Positions 33,621-44,229 of a stretch of DNA of 64,000 bases are shown here, one piece after another (position 1 is the first letter of the stretch; every line of letters starts with the position of its first letter). The position numbers and the translations under genes were made by a program. The notes under the pieces are model-generated. The model worked only from the letters and a program-made list of their open reading frames with translations, was not told where the DNA came from and made no database searches. The stretch is from Stomorhina lunata. Its lineage: Eukaryota; Arthropoda; Insecta; Diptera; Rhiniidae. Location of the stretch: NCBI GenBank assembly GCA_933228675.1, contig OW121745.1:405346-469345 (forward strand). The letters run 5' to 3'.

Positions 33621-35983
33621 AACAAGTAAGAGTGGTATATTCGGCTTTGCCGAATCTTGGATACCCTTCACCAATGGTGTTTTGCAACACTACTTAATGT
33701 AATTCCTAGCAAAATTTGGTTATACTTATATTATATGCAAAGAGTCTTTAAAATTAAGAGTCGGAAAAAGAAAAGCTTTTCGGTGGCGTAATCATCTAAC
33801 CCAAAGGTTAGGTTGGGCAGTTGGGAAGCTTCACTTGGGTTCTAAAGTGGTCCCTTTGTGAAAGATAATGATACTAGACTACAAGTAGAGAATGCATATT
33901 TATGCCAGCCAGTAGCTTCGAAATAAAATAGACACATATTTTACGAACATTTAATAAAGTTCGATAGACCAGATAAACCATGCAGAAAAGATGCTTCAAA
34001 ATGTAGATGCCCTTACATTTGCAATAGCACATCGATTTGATGAAGTTTAAGTATTCTGGCATGCAACCCAAAAACACAGTGCCCAGTGAGGGTTGTGCAC
34101 TTTAATTCGTACGAATTATCCAACTAGTAAAAGTTCTTGATTAGTTATGTAAAACTCTGAAGTTAGCGGACTGATTTAGGTCAAAGCTTTAACAATGATA
34201 AGCCTTAAAATTATAGGGTATACACTCTTAGTTTTAGATACATACGTGAAATATATAGCTTTTGAATGGATGGATATCAGCTTTGTCGGAAAAGTTATTA
34301 AAGATTTACTTATTAATCTGAAGTTAGTTAATTAATTTAAATGAACACTTCATCAATAATATTTGGGATGTATTGTTCTTTCGATCTGTCCGATGGATGT
34401 TTGGAAAGTTTTGCTCTAGTTCCTTGTGCAATTTTAATGTGATTTAATTTATCAGCATTAAATCGATTCCCGGTCGGGGTTATATGGGAGATTTCACTAA
34501 ATGCGAATAGAGCTCGCCCATTTTCAATATCGAACTTTTCAAGAGATCAGAAATACTTATGTCAAATGTTGTCCCTCTAGAAAGTTTATTTTAGGCCCTG
34601 AATATCAATATTGTACAACGAAGTTATACGGGATCAATTGTCAAACGTGAACGGATTTCTCCCAATTGCAATTAAAAAATTTAAATTTTCGTTGATATGT
34701 GAGATACTTACATACATATGTAGGTTTTGAACGGATATCATGTAGTTAGCTGCATTTTTGTACTTCCTAGGAAGATTACCTATAACTTGATATATAATAC
34801 ATTCTCAAATGTTATCATAATGTTCAAAAGTCAGACACAAAATTAAGATTAATGCAGAGTGTCTGTCTGCTAAAATCAGATTTGTGGAGCTCCTGGATTT
34901 TATACAAAATTTTAGGATATTGTCCCACCCTGAATTTTATCATTGTTGATCAAAACACCATCGCTTAAACGCTAAATTATATCTACCACAAATTACCGAA
35001 TGCATCAGGATTTAGATAATCCCCTGTGAAATACGCTATTAAATTTCATCAAAATAAACACCTGAGATATCCACAAAACAGGAGCTCCAAAAACTTGACT
35101 ACAACAGAAAAAATTACAGACAGGTAGACGGACGGACAAAAAAACAGACGGACGGACGGACAAACAAACAGACGGACGGACAGACAGACAAACAGACGGA
35201 CGGACGGAGGTCGCGAAATCGATTCTCCTGCCGATTCTGAGTTGATCGGTACAATTTGAATGGTATTCGTAATCAGATTTGTGGAGTATAGATTTTAGAA
35301 AATCCTCACACAAAGAACGATGTCCAATTTCATCACAATCGGTCCATAAACACCTGAGATATCACTGAAACAATACTTACAAAATGTAAACAAAATTTCT
35401 TAGACACGTACTTTGGGCAATTTGCTGTACATCAAATGTAGTGTTATGGCGGTATCTCAATTGTTTATGGACCGCTTTTGATAAAATTTAATAACGCGCT
35501 TGGCGGGGGAATTTCCTAAAATCTGATATCAAATTCATGTAGGTCCGTGCTAAAGGAGGATGGTTTTTCCTATTTCTGCATTTCATTTTTTCAACAAACA
35601 GTCTCTAATGCGAACTTTGGGCAATTTGCGATACATCAAATTCAGTGTTTTGGCGATATCTCAGTTGTTTATGGACCGATTTTGATAAAATTTGATAGAG
35701 TGCTTTGGGAAACTATTTCCTACAATCTGATATATAACATATTATCACATGTACACCAGGAGTATCTTTTTTCTCTTGTTATTTAAAAGTGTGTTTCAAT
35801 CAAAAATTTTAAAATTTTCGTCTAATTTTTGGTATTTTTTCGATATTTTCGGTGTTTATAAACCGATTTTAATGAAATGTAATAGCGTTCATTGCGGGAG
35901 AATTTCCTAAAATCTGGTATATAATTTATGTAGGTCCATCCTCCAGGGGCTTCAGAAACTTGATTTCAACAGACAGACAGACG

Positions 35984-36018
<35 letters not shown>

Positions 36019-36155
36019 GGACATCGCTTAATCGATTCTCCTCCCGATTCTGAGTCGATCGGTATAATTTTTATGGGGCCTACGATCACTACGATCACTA
36101 ATTACAAACGGAATCACAAACTTATAATACCCTTTCACCTATTGGTGAAGGGTAT
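33621..36155 (+). mobile_element. E repeat, complete copy (right arm of the giant inverted repeat)
   Basis: AACAAGTAAGAGTGGTATAT at the start, hairpin TTCGGCTTTGCCGAA, ACCCTTCACCAATGG, central GACGGACA-type microsatellites (35115-35210 and 35970-36020), CCTCCCGATTCTGAGTCGAT, and the end hairpin CACCTATTGGTG plus GGGTATAAAAA. It is inserted in the errantivirus 3' LTR between plus-strand AAACTT and AAAAATATC. Serves as the best reference copy for the family in this window. Confidence 0.75.
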
Positions 36156-36318
36156 AAAAATATCAAATTAAAATTAAGGTGAGCAACGCAAACACAAATG
36201 CTTACGTTGCTGTCTGGCAAAATGTGGGAACGAAAAATAACGTATAATTGTAATTTAAGAACATGGTTCCCTACACTTGCCAGCCAATGCTACTGGTTTA
36301 GGGAATGGGTATGTAACT
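36156..36318 (-). mobile_element. Errantivirus 3' LTR, internal-side 163 bp
   Basis: Matches 49267-49429. In element (minus) orientation it begins AGTTACATACCC, directly after the polypurine tract. The remainder of this LTR is at 32553-32680. Confidence 0.88.
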
Positions 36319-36334
36319 CCTCCATCCCTTGTCT
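36319..36334 (-). promoter_or_regulatory. Polypurine tract
   Basis: Minus-strand AAGGGATGGAGG immediately upstream of the 3' LTR start AGTTAC: the expected plus-strand primer site of an LTR retrotransposon. Confidence 0.75.
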
Positions 36335-36541
36335 AAAACACTCCTGGGTTTTAGTTGTTAACGTTTTTCAGTTTATTTTATTTTTTTCTAAAAAAAACTA
36401 ATTTTTGAGGTTCAAATTATGTTTGTTTTCATTATAACTTATATATATTTCTTCTTAATTACTTTTATGACATACTTATTAAATTTTTGTGTTAAAGTTA
36501 ATTTTATATACTATTCTTACAAATTTTTTTCTGCAAGTTTT

Positions 36542-38182
36542 TCAAATTTTATATTTTTTTATTATTTCTTCCAACTCAGTTGAGTTTGAGAGCCCGGCTC
36601 CTCTACTTCTAGTGGGAGCATTTTGTTTAATATTAACATTTACATTGTTTCTTTTATTAAGGCAATATAAAACTATAAACATCACAACAATTATCATTGC
36701 TAGTGTTATGCTTATGCCATAGGAAACTGTTTTATGAAATTTTAGTTCTTGAATTTCTTTAATATTCTGAAAGTGCTCTATAATTATGTTATCGAATTTA
36801 ACATTTATATCAGATATATTTAAGTTCTCAAGTTTATTAATGTTTGGATAAAAAATTTTTTCTTTTATCTTATATTTTCTATTAGAAAATGTTTGATTAT
36901 GAATTGTTATACTGCAATTATTGAAGTTTATAAGAAAGTTTCCTTCCAATTCAAACTTCCTATCATCGCAATCATTCTTAATTTTTTCGGAAAAAACATT
37001 CTTTACAATAATTGTTTCTTCATCAAGTTCAAATACAGAAGTATTATTATTAAATTTAAATTTACAAGTACTATAATAACTACAATGATAACTTTTTTTA
37101 AGTTTTCTTAAAGGTATATTTTCTTGGTATATAAAAGGCTTGTTATCAATTTCAATTATATATTCGTCATTTGCATCTATTTCAAATTTGTTTTTGTTTG
37201 GAATAGGGGTAATCATTTTTAAATCAGTCTTAACGTAATTGTCTGGAATCAAAACTGCAATAATGAGTGAGTGGTCACTATAAGACATTATCCCCACCTT
37301 CAACATTTTCAACTTATAAAAATCAATTTCAAACTGTTCTATCTCTTGTGTAGTAAACATACTTGGATGTATAATATTACTTTTTGCTAAAACTACATTA
37401 TCCTGAATTTTATCTATTTTATGTTCTAAGGTTTTCAGTTTTGTTGGTTGGTCCAAGTAAATAATTTCTTTTACTATCTCATTATTGTTATTCTTGAACT
37501 TCTTTAAAAATATGCTTATTTCCTTTCTGTCGTTTTCCACTACAGTTTTCAGGGAATGAAGTTAAATATTAATTACTATCTGTCTATTTAAGGTCTCAAT
37601 AGAATTGTGAGAATTCTGATCAATGATGGAAAGGTGTTCCAGAATTTCCTGTCTATCATCATCATCCATTGTCCCAAAGAGCCATCTGTAGACCTTTCCT
37701 CCTACATTAATCAAACCTCTACGTTTTCTATTTCGGCTTGGCTTTAAGGTTTTGATTTTAGATTCGATCAATTTAATTTCGTTTTGTAAAATTATCTCTT
37801 CATGTAAAAGTAAATGTTTTATATTTCCCTTTATTTGATTTAATATGTCTTCTATTTCGACTATGTTTATGACATGTACGAGAGTAGTTGTTTTGTTAAC
37901 AATTTCCATTTCGCTCATTCTAATCTTGATGAATCCAGCATTCTCCGTAATTAGATTAACCTGTAGATCCGCTTGGTTTGGTTGGATGGCCACCGTTAGC
38001 AAGAGCATCATTAGAAGCACCTGGAATTTTAAATTGTCTTTTGAGGTTCTCAAATCGTTTGGACAAATATTCAAAATCAATGTCCTCGTCGTCTCTACTA
38101 AAAGTCGAATTTTCTGTATTGTTATGACTATTACAGTCACTAAGACCTCCAAATTTGAACGGCCTTTTAATGTTGGTTTCAT
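36542..38182 (-). pseudogene. env: Errantivirus env-like envelope glycoprotein, one in-frame stop
   Basis: A minus-strand frame of about 545 codons, interrupted only by one in-frame TAA (37562-37564). Features in order: a hydrophobic N-terminal segment with LLMMLLLTVA typical of a signal peptide; a furin-type basic site RNRKRR (plus strand about 37717-37735) followed by GLINVGG, the position of the conserved fusion-peptide region in gypsy-group env proteins; an ectodomain rich in Asn with a CSYYSTC pair and potential N-glycosylation sites; a transmembrane helix ISITLAMIIVVMFIVLY near residue 485; and a short cytoplasmic tail. Its start overlaps the end of the integrase frame. Known errantivirus env proteins are made from a spliced mRNA and act at the cell surface. 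Best-preserved gene of the element. Confidence 0.82.
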
Positions 38183-39530
38183 GAATATTTTTCAAATTCC
38201 GTTTAATGAACTTAGGTTCTTCTTTGTGCCTAACACTTTTGTAATTTTTTATGAATCCCGTTTTTCTTCTTTCCTCGTAAGATTCTCTATTGCGGTTGAG
38301 TTTCTGTATAATGTGATTTTTTTTATTTTCTAGTCTACTTCTGATAAGTTCGTGACTCACGGTACCATTTAGTACATCAAAAGGGGTACATTTTATAGTA
38401 CTGTGTACAGTGTTATTGTAAAATTTTATAGCCTTTGTCATTTGTGTTATAATTGGCAATTTCTGTTATAATTGGCAATTTCTCTTCTAGGTTAAGCGTT
38501 CTAATTTTTTCAGTCAAAGTATTATTAAGACGTTCTATGTCAGAATTTCCGGTATGACTATTGGGTTTCGTAGCATGAAATTCGATCCTCTCCTGTGTTA
38601 AGAAATCCTTTACGTTTTTTGAATTAAATTCATAATCAAAACAAACTTTTTAACTGGACCTTTTATTGCGAGAAATTCGTTTATTTTGCTTATAATTGTT
38701 TGGTTGTTTCTATCTGGCAAATAAAAACCTACGGCGTGTTTTGAGAATTTATCAATGAATATTATAAATGAATGCTTACTATTTATATATGTATCAACGT
38801 GGACGATTTCTTTAACTGTTTTGGGTGTTTCTGTGACGTGAAATTTAGGCTTGATTGGATTGCGATCATACTTCCCTCCGGAGCATATTTCGCAATTATT
38901 AATTATCTCATGTATCTTTGTTTTTAGTTGTGGATGATATACCTTATGTTTTATTCCCTCATAAGTTGGAATAATTCCTGCATGACCTACCTCGTCTTTA
39001 TGGAAAAGCGATATTTGTTTCTTTAGTTCATTTTCGTTTTCGATGTCCTTAGCAAAATAGATACATTTGACAAAAGTTATTCCATCAACACCAGAATATG
39101 ACTCTACTAAAATTTTTTGTAATTTATTGAATTCGTGATCACTAAGTTCTGAAAATATTGCGATTTTTCCTTTACCAATATGTCTTCGGACTATATTGAA
39201 AACATTAGTAACCTCAATATCATGCAAGTCGATAAAAAGTTGTTTCTTATTAAAAGTTATTTTCATTTCAGTTTCTTTAGTTTCTGTTAAAATTATTTGA
39301 TATTTAAATCGATTTACAACTGTATCAAGAATAGGGATGTGATCGTTAAAATCTTCTGCTTGTGAATGTATTGTTTCACCGTCATCTGACTGATTTTCTC
39401 CTTGAGAAAGATCCGGATGAACCACTAAAGATTGTTCCTGGTTCTGTAAAACATTAATATTTTTGATCCTAAAAATATCGTTTGAAGTGAATCCCAAATT
39501 TTCGGAATCACATAAGTTTATTTCACAGTT
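37956..39530 (-). pseudogene. pol: Errantivirus pol: integrase part
   Basis: Minus-strand frames carry the HHCC zinc region (VGHAGIIPTYEGIKHKVYHP, then CEICSGGKYD), the core with EIVHVDTY and FIIFIDKFSKHAVGF giving the first two acidic residues, and a SHTGNSDIERL-type patch with the third in a different frame. There is a frameshift near 38640 and a short direct duplication of GCCAATTATAACA near 38450-38470. The C-terminal region overlaps env. Present once only: the tandem duplication of gag-pol starts upstream at about 39496. Function: strand transfer of the cDNA ends; this copy is inactive. Confidence 0.8.
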
Positions 39531-41290
39531 TTCACAATTAATTCGACTGAGGAAGTCGGCTATTTTATTTTCTCTCCCTTGAATATAATCAATTTTCGCA
39601 TTGTATTCTCCTAACTGCACTAACCATCGTTGCAATCGGGGATTAATAATATAATATAATATTTTACCCCCCATACTATCGCTAATAATTCTTTTTCGAT
39701 AGCGGAGTAGTTTTTTTCATGATTGTTTAATGTTCGCAACGCAAATAAAATCGGATGACCCTCCTGGGTTAAAACTGCACCAATTGAGTAGTTACTTGCG
39801 TCTGTTATTATCTTAAAGCGTTTTTTAAAATCGGGGTACCTCAGAATAGGAGGATTTGTTAAGATTTCTTTTAATTTTTCGAAAGCTACAATATAATTGG
39901 GATCTCTTACGTTAACTTTTGTATTTTTCTTTTAATATTTTATCATAGGGAAAGCTATTTTAGAATAGTCTTTTATGAATTTTCGAAAAAATCCAGTAAT
40001 TCCCAAAAATTACTTTATCTGTTTTTGCGTCGTCGGAAGTTTTAATTTTTGAATAGTTTCAACTTTCTTGGGATTTGGTTTTATACCCTCAGAAGTAAGG
40101 ATATGAACCAAAAATTCTGTTTCCTTCCTCAAAAAACTACATTTATTAATTTGAATTTTAAGTCCTGCTTCATTTAGCTTTTCAAATATTAGTTTCATAT
40201 TTGTTATATGTTCAGTTAATGAAGTGCTAAATATTAATATGTCGTCCAAATACACGACACATATTTTATTTATATATTGGCGGAGAACAAAATTCATAAG
40301 TCGTTGAAAAGTCGCTGGAGCATTTTTTAGTCCAAACGGCATCCTTATGAGTTCATAGTGCCCAAAAGGTGTGGACAATGCGGTTTTTTTGTATATCATT
40401 TTCATGCATTAATATTTGGTGAAAACCTTTTGCAAGGTCTATAGAAGAAAAATATTGAGCTTTTCCTAACTTGTCCAAAATTCCATCGATATTTGGAATT
40501 GGAAATTTATCGCTTATAGTATTTTCATTTAGTCTTCTGTAATCTATGACAATTCGCCATTTTTGAATTCCCGAACTGTCAATCTTCTTAGGCACCACCC
40601 ATAAAGGACTATTGTAGGGTGAATTACTTTCTCTAATTATGTTTTGTGCTATCATTTCTTTTATCTGTTTCTGAATCTCCACTTCATGAGTTTGGGGGTA
40701 TCTATAAATTTTTGAATATATTGGTCGGTCAGTATTCACTTTTATTTCGTGTTAAATTTCGTGAGTGGCAGAGAGCTTATCCCCCTCTTTATAAAATAAT
40801 TCATGGTAACTGCTTAACAATTCTTCCGCATTCAAGTGTGCCAGATTTAAATTTTTTAGATCGCTATATTCAAGTGAACAGATTTCTTGGCTATTGTAAG
40901 GGTTATAGTATCCAAATGGTATGTTGTTGCCTAGTATGGTAATAAATCTATTCTCAACATCGATCTTAGCTTTAAGAGCGATGAGAAAATTTTGACCAAT
41001 TATGGCTGAATAATTTTGACTATTGAAATCAATAACCTTCCATGAGAAGGTACCTGAGACCTTGAATTCTCTAGGTATGGGTGTAACAATTTTTTCTGTC
41101 ACTTGATTCATTCCGTTTTTAGTTTTGTACCAAAGTGGTCTATTAAGTTTTTGAATGGGAAATGATTTACCGAGGGAATTTGGCTTAATAATACTTGTTT
41201 CCGACCCAGTGTCTATGAGACATTTAATTTTATGGCTACTTATTGTTACAACTATTATGGGTAATCTTGTAAACGAGGCGTTGTAGAAAA
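39496..41290 (-). pseudogene. pol: Errantivirus pol: protease, reverse transcriptase, RNase H (copy 1)
   Basis: Protease: CLIDTGSETSIIKP (plus strand about 41175-41225), the aspartic active site. Reverse transcriptase: [65 protein letters not shown] and the catalytic YLDDI near 40238-40253. RNase H: ITDASNYSIGAVLTQEG and YSAIEKELLAIVWGVKYY, after which part of the domain is missing before LQRWLVQLGEYNAKIDYIQG and ADFLSRI. Breaks: frameshift between gag and protease near 41265, in-frame TAA before the RT near 40751, frame change near 40390 and more around 39930-39960. Type and order are those of the Ty3/gypsy group, errantivirus branch. Confidence 0.85.
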
Positions 41291-41399
41291 ATTTACGTCT
41301 TCTTCTTTTAAATTTCCGATATCCATGGGTGTAGTTTCATTTACGCTTTTGTATGTCTGTCTGCTATTATTTTCATTCAGGTTTCTATTTAAATTTCTA
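41288..41399 (-). pseudogene. gag: Errantivirus gag C-terminal piece, copy 1
   Basis: Asn-rich frame with NLNRNLNENNSRQTYKS and ETTPMDIGNLKEEDVNF, the end of gag before the protease. Separated from the rest of gag by Helitron A (41400-42916); both flanks of the insertion lie in the same reading frame. Confidence 0.65.
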
Positions 41400-42916
41400 G
41401 TACCTGGTAGACCGAGCCTTGCTCGGAGCTTTATGATAAGCATTTTGAGGAAAATTTTAATGTTTTTATATATTTTATATTATAAAGTGCTAAAATAAAT
41501 TTTGAGGAAAGACATTGTAGAAATATTCAGTTAATTTTGAATTATTTGATTTATTTTGTCCGACCAACACATAGTTTGCATAGTTTACAGTTTAACTCAT
41601 TTTGAATAATTTTGGAAATTATTCATATCAACAGAAACCTCTGTCGACTCATGCGCAACAACTTTGCTAAAGATTATAGTCTGATCAAATGCACAGTTTA
41701 CGATTTAATTCATTTTGAGTAGTTTTCTGTGGCGCCACCTGTCGGACTTTGCTTATTCCAATTCATAAACCTTCTTCGGCTTATCCGTAACAACTTTGCT
41801 GAAGATTATAGCATGATTTAATGTACAGCATACGATTAAATTGACTTTGAGTAAATTTCAGTAGCGCCACCTGTCGAAATTTCTTCATACCAACTAAGAA
41901 ACCTTCGTCGGCTCATGTGCAACAACTTTGCTAAAGATTGTAGCATGATTAAATGTACAGATTACGATTAAATAGACTTTTAGTAAGTTTCTGTAGCGCC
42001 ACCTGTCGGAAATTATTCATACCAACTAAAAAACCTTCGTCGGCTCATGCGCTACAACTTTGCTAAAGATCATAGCATGATCAAGTGTTCAGTTTACGAT
42101 TTAATTAATTTTTAGTAATTTTCAGTGGCGCCATCTGTCGGAAATTAGTCTTATCAACTTTAAAACCTTCGCCGTCTTATCCGCAACATCTTCGCTAAAG
42201 AGCATAACACAATCAAATTCACAGTTTACTATTCTATAAAGAACATACATACAGACAAACATTCATTTGTTTAAAATAATACTAATTTTTCCCCCTTTTT
42301 ATTCCCTAATTTCTAAAAGTTCCATATGTATATTTGGTACTTTTTTGGTGCCAATTGAATTCGGTACATTTTTTTAAAACGCATTTAACATAATGTATAA
42401 TGTTCCTATTCATATTACTTTGGAGATGTTAAGTTATCATTTTATCCCTTTTTTACCCATTTTGGCTCCAAAATCAAAAAAGTACCAAATACGTGTTTCA
42501 TGTTTTTTTTTACATCTATTGATTGCAGTACCAAGTTTCTTTCTATATTCTTTAGTTTAAAATATAAGAGTGGGTTAAAAAGGTGCCAAAAAACTATTTT
42601 CACCCTTTTTTACCTCCTATCGGACATAGTTTCAAAAAAAGTACCAAGCACCTGTCCGCTTATTTTCAAAGCTGTTTAAAACGTAATTTTAATTTTGTTT
42701 CTATACCTATTACTTTAGGAGACATAGCGTTTTCGATTTTTTCCCCTTTTTACCCGTTTTTACCCTCGTAGAGGTAAAAGTTCCAAAAGTCCCTTCTTCT
42801 TCGACCTATACATCAAAAAAGATACCCACTGTCCAAATTTTATCAAAATCGTTAGAGCCGTTTTCGTTTATATATATATATATATATACAATTATTGCTC
42901 GTTTAAGAATATAAGA
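41400..42916 (-). mobile_element. Helitron A, copy 1 (inserted in gag)
   Basis: On the minus strand it begins TCTTATATTCTTAAACGAGC at 42916, contains a (TA)n tract (42872-42890), a body with pyrimidine-rich CCCCTTTTTACCC/GTACCAAA modules and four 132-bp modules, and ends with the hairpin CCGAGC-AAG-GCTCGG followed 12 bases later by GGTAC at 41400. Flanks are A on the 5' side and T on the 3' side with no target duplication, as in Helitrons. The 3' end GTAC differs from the usual CTRR. The same boundaries are seen at an unrelated site at 51291-52892, which fixes them. No Rep/helicase gene: nonautonomous. Confidence 0.75.
41690..42235 (+). repeat. 132-bp tandem modules with CTCF-like cores (Helitron A copy 1)
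   Basis: GCGCCAYCTGTCGG occurs at 41732-41745, 41864-41876 (last G replaced), 41996-42009 and 42128-42141, spaced about 132 bp. Each is followed by CTTCGTCGGCTCATGCG-like and CAACTTTGCTAAAGAT segments. The core AGGTGGCGC (or AGATGGCGC) on the minus strand fits the known binding consensus of Drosophila CTCF. Binding is inferred, not shown. Confidence 0.7.
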
Positions 42917-44182
42917 TTACTAAAACTTCTACTACCATTATTATAATTGAAACTTCCATTATTGTTAGAATTGTGGTTTCTGAAGTTTCCACTATTATTT
43001 ATACTTTTACTGAAGAGACTATTATTGTTAATATTTTCATTCCTAAAATATCCACTGCTATTATTGTAAGTTCCTCTATCGTTAAAATTTCCATTATAAG
43101 ATCTATTTTGTTCCTGAAAATTATTCCTTTTTTGGCTACTACTGCTAGTTATGCCTTGTCTATAATGTTTATAATTAGAGTTTTGATGCTGAAAGTTATT
43201 TCTATTAAAATATTTATTTGGCTTTAACTGTTGCCAATTGTCATTTTGCTTCCTATGGTTAAAAGCAATAGCTCTTGTGTCATCTAATAATTTCAGTCTT
43301 GTGTATTTTCGAATAATGTCGGTCAAAGTCTTGTGTTCTCCTATATGTGCCCTAATAGGTCCATAAATTTTCTCTAACAATATGTCGACAAGATCCCTAT
43401 CAACATTTTCCGGTTTGTAAATACCCGGTTTAAATGGGTCAGTCAAATATATATCATTTATTTCATATTTGCATTTTTCAAAGATTTTAAATAGTTCATC
43501 TATTTTTTATTCTTACCGTCCTGCAATAATTGAAGACTTCAGCGTATGTCTTCTTGGGTGTGAATTCTTGTAAAATTTTTTGTGTAATTTCCTCCCAGGA
43601 GGCACTGTCCGGTAATTCTCTAACTCTCTTTCCAGCGTTTCCAAGGACCTTTTCGTTGGTCACAATTCCTATGCAAAATTGGGCTAACGTTTGCTTGTTT
43701 CCACAGAGAGCCAGATTTGCCTCGACGGCATGTATGAAGGCTCTTGGGCTGTGCCTCTTATCTAGCGGTTTTAGGCGCCTGAACTGGTTGATGACGTCCT
43801 TGGCCATCATATTAAATCTGAACTCCTGTTGTAGTTCATAAGTTTGTAGTAATTAATGTTGCTGTAATTGTTCTTGTGACTGTTGTCGTTGTTGTTGTTC
43901 CTGTTGTTGTTGGAGTTGCTGTTGTTGTTGGAGTTGCTGTTGTTGTTGGAGTTGCTGTTGTTGTTGAAGTTGCTGTTGTTGTTGGAGTTGCTGTTGTTGT
44001 TGAAGTTGCTGTTGTTGTTGGAGTTGCTGTTGTTCCTGCTGTTGCATTTGCAGCCGTTGTTCTTGCAACTGCTGTTGCAGAATTTTTTGTTCCTGAAGCT
44101 TCAGGACCGCTTTTAATTTCGCTATCTTTTCTTCCATTGTATTACCTTCTTGTAGATTTCTGTTTGTGTCGAATCTACTCAT
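42917..44182 (-). pseudogene. gag: Errantivirus gag, copy 1 (N-terminal and middle parts)
   Basis: Begins MSRFDTNRNLQEGNTMEEK at 44182, followed by a long Gln-rich tract of repeated QQQQLQ units (44050-43860), then after an in-frame TAA (about 43855) MMAKDVINQFRRLKPLDKRH, SPRAFIHAVEANLALCGNKQ and WEEITQKILQEFTPKK, a capsid-like helical region. A frameshift near 43505 leads to YLTDPFKPGIYKPENVD and LEKIYGPIRAHIGEHKTL, then an Asn-rich basic tail. No CCHC knuckle is visible; errantivirus gag often lacks it and uses basic tails. The Gln tract is encoded by a CAG/CAA microsatellite. Confidence 0.78.
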
Positions 44183-44217
44183 CCTTATTTTTAAGTTTAA
44201 ATTTTTTTATTAATTTC

Positions 44218-44229
44218 CTTTTCCTTTAA
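44218..44229. other. Junction of the errantivirus tandem duplication
   Basis: AATTTCCTTT from the gag 5' flank (normal continuation seen at 48965-48980) is joined through the extra bases TCCTTT to AAATTTTCGGAATCAC, which is pol sequence at 39496. The filler repeats the preceding TCCTTT, as expected of end joining or slippage. Period between copies is 4732 bp. Confidence 0.85.

Noticed and set aside
43876..44229. Plus-strand Val/Leu-rich frames opposite gag (also 48632-48937)
   Set aside because: Antisense shadow of the CAG/CAA tract that encodes the Gln-rich region of gag.
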